Positions 62,137 through 64,000 of a stretch of DNA of 64,000 nt are shown here, piece by piece (position 1 is the stretch's first letter; the number at the start of each line of letters is the position of its first letter). This DNA comes from Aporrectodea caliginosa (lineage: Eukaryota; Annelida; Clitellata; Crassiclitellata; Lumbricidae), in assembly GCA_020284085.1 (NCBI GenBank), contig JACEVL010000062.1, positions 457,001-521,000 of the forward strand. Reading direction: 5' to 3'. The translations under genes were made by a program, and so were the position numbers. A model generated the notes under the pieces. The model was not told where the DNA came from, ran no database searches, and saw only the letters and a list, made by a program, of their open reading frames with translations.

Positions 62137-63065
62137 ACAGCTGTCATTCTATTAGCCACCTTTACCGTTATCTTCTCCTATTCTTCCGTTCTTACGGACT
62201 TCGGTTTCTTGCAACTAGATTTTGGAGGCCAGTCATTTTTATAGTTCTTGGAACAGACGCATAATATGCCTCTGTCTTTAAATTCCTACAGTGGGATAGA
62301 TTAACCTTCTGTCTACGCACTGTGGAAAATGGTTCACCTTGGCTACAAGTTGTGATATCTACCCTGCCAGTATTTGGGGCCGTGGGGCTCTATTATACGA
62401 GTCTAACATAGGAATCCATTGGGGATATATGTCCTATATAATTATGTGCTTTTAATTGGCACGCTGACAGGCTAGGCTCCTTAAAGTCAGTGTAGGCTTA
62501 CTTACATGGTGAAATGTAGCTGTGGTCGAATGGTTTGTGTCGTTGAAAGGAAATGAGAATTTACGTTGGGACTGAGAACAAAAGACATTTGTCTGCGTAT
62601 CCGTCTTTGGGGCGGAGTATTGTTCATCAATGGTAACACTCTGGTGTGAAGAGCGGAACATCAAGCTATAGGTGACGACTGCAAAATAAGCAATAGGACA
62701 GATGATGATTTAAATGAAGTAGACAATTTCTATAACGCCGTAGCACAGCCGTTACAAGGGCGCTTTAACAAATTCAAATGTCAGTGAGGGATACGCCTTC
62801 GAGAAGAAGTAGCCTACGTCGGGACTAGATTTGAAAGCCTCAAGTGAAGGTACAGCACGGGTTGATGGTGGGCGACTTGCATGGGTGACATACACTTAAA
62901 TTCGACTCCTGTTAATACTTATTATCATCTGGTTGCCATGGATAAATTTGACTCATGTTAAACTTGTAATCGTCTTTTACTACCAGGGTACTATAACTTG
63001 TAATCATACTGCGGTTTGTCATTTGGAATATTATTATCAAAGACCCGTTAAATTCCAGAACTGTA
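62137..63065. other. Non-coding stretch, nothing recognised
   Basis: No supported exon or complete element was seen. Confidence 0.4.
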
Positions 63066-63069
63066 GGCG

Positions 63070-63775
63070 CTAAGCCTCGGGACTTGGAACTTGGGTCCAT
63101 TCTCAATTTACATTTTTTATCACAAAAAATGAACGAAGAGTCCGATTTGCAAGAATGTTTTTTGTTCTGTTTGTCTTGACAAGAGGTATAGTTGGGAAAA
63201 CATTGAAACTAAATTCTGGATCATTCAAGGTCATTTCAAGGTCAGAAATAATGAAATCTAGCAAAAATCAGAGAAAAACGGCCAGATCTTAGCCAATAAT
63301 TCTTGAAATCAGCTAATTCTGTCTTGTATGTCTCTTCTTCATAAGAGCTACCTGGGATAAGAAACAAGGCTATTAAATGTAGGGCGATCCAAGGTAATTT
63401 TAAGGTCAAAAAGGACAAGTTAAGAGGAAATCAGAGGAAATAGTCATAGCTCAGACAAATATTGTTACATTTTAATTATTGTTTTACCTGTTTGCTTCAA
63501 CCAATAAGTGCTACCCAATCTAAGAACTATGACAAAAAAAGTTAACACCTTCCAATGCTATTTCAAAAGTAAAAAGGTCAAAATCAAGGACAAAGGTCAT
63601 AACTCAGCCAATTTTTGTTCTATTTGGGTAAATCTTTACCATCTTTGCTCGCGCCGATAAGGGCTACATTCGAGAAGACAAAGTTCCTAAAGGTTAAAAT
63701 AATCCAAGGTCATTTCAAGGTCAGAAGGTCATAATGAAGAGAAAATAGCCATATATCAGTCAAATGATGTTTTAC
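63070..63775 (+). repeat. CAAGGTCA-rich dispersed tandem repeat, copy 2
   Basis: Shares TTGGAACTTGGGTCCATT and downstream blocks with copy 1 at 4070-4615. Units begin near 63224, 63388, 63551 and 63703 (periods about 164, 163 and 152). Each starts with a variant of TCCAAGGTNATTTCAAGGTC and includes GAGGAAAT-GCCATAGCTCAG and a GTTTGCTTC-ACC-ATAAG-GCTAC block. Confidence 0.8.
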
Positions 63776-63778
63776 CTG

Positions 63779-63965
63779 GGTGCAGAAGCGCTTCATGAAA
63801 CGCTGCAGAAGCGCCCTATGATGTAATGCAAAAACGATGAAACGTTACTGAACGGGGAGGAGAGGTGAAGCGCTGCAGAAGCTCTTCGCGAAACGTTGCT
63901 TGACGAGGGGAGGTGTGAAGCGCTGCGGAAACGCTTCATGAAACGTTGAAGAAACGGGAAAGAGG
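63779..63965. repeat. GAAGCGCTGCAGAAGCG minisatellite
   Basis: Repeated variants of AAGCGCTGCAGAAGC and TTCATGAAACGTTG with ACGGGGAGG spacers. It is GC-richer than its surroundings and reaches almost to the window end. Confidence 0.75.
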
Positions 63966-64000
63966 CAGGGAAGAGGCTGACGACAATGACGGGGACGACG

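Noticed and set aside
62137..64000. Start of a third CARD-NHL paralogue downstream of gene B
   Set aside because: No CARD, coiled-coil or propeller motif was found on either strand up to the window end.

Overview
The window is nuclear DNA from an AT-rich, transposon-laden animal genome. It has GT-AG introns, long intergenic gaps, abundant microsatellites, LINE, SINE, hAT, piggyBac-like and PIF-like debris, and no operons. The protein-coding content (death-fold CARD domains joined to a coiled coil and an NHL-type propeller, and an animal TauE/SafE transporter) points to a marine invertebrate. An echinoderm, hemichordate or another lineage with expanded CARD families is my best guess, but the species cannot be read from the sequence. 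The palindrome TAGGCCTA is strikingly over-represented and may be a lineage signature.

Layout. 1-17.6 kb: gene-poor, made of microsatellites, a tRNA-type SINE (minus strand), LINE 3' ends, an hAT-like element rich in CCCGTACCC repeats, a 1.2-kb hAT element with two perfect palindromes, and a 482-bp element with 9-bp target duplications. 17.7-20.6 kb: the last two exons of a TauE/SafE-family membrane transporter; the 5' end was not found. 20.6-22.9 kb: SINE remnants and a long (CA)n tract. 22.9-37.1 kb: gene A, nine exons, predicted 1156 aa. 37.1-42.2 kb: intergenic, with a GGACATAATCC minisatellite and hAT debris. 42.2-60.2 kb: gene B, a tandem paralogue of gene A with the same nine exons, predicted 1148 aa. 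60.5-62.1 kb: an hAT element with a decayed transposase end and perfect 8-bp target duplications. 63.1-64.0 kb: a CAAGGTCA-rich tandem repeat, also present near 4.1-4.6 kb, and a GC-rich minisatellite.

Genes A and B encode the same architecture: short N-terminal helix, CARD, CARD, proline-rich linker with a PPPKP motif, helical exon, long coiled coil, third CARD, a small conserved module reminiscent of the TRADD N-terminal fold, and a C-terminal NHL-like beta-propeller. CARD and coiled-coil modules are features of signalosome scaffolds such as CARD9/CARD11, and a propeller at the other end recalls Apaf-1 and TRIM-NHL proteins. I infer an innate-immune or cell-death scaffold family. I know of no named protein with this full order. 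Both reading frames stay open through all nine exons under the splice sites chosen by eye, and seven of eight introns in each gene are phase 1, so the domains sit on symmetric, shuffle-ready exons.

The introns of both genes have been repeatedly hit by transposons. In several cases the element boundaries, terminal inverted repeats and target-site duplications can be read to the base.
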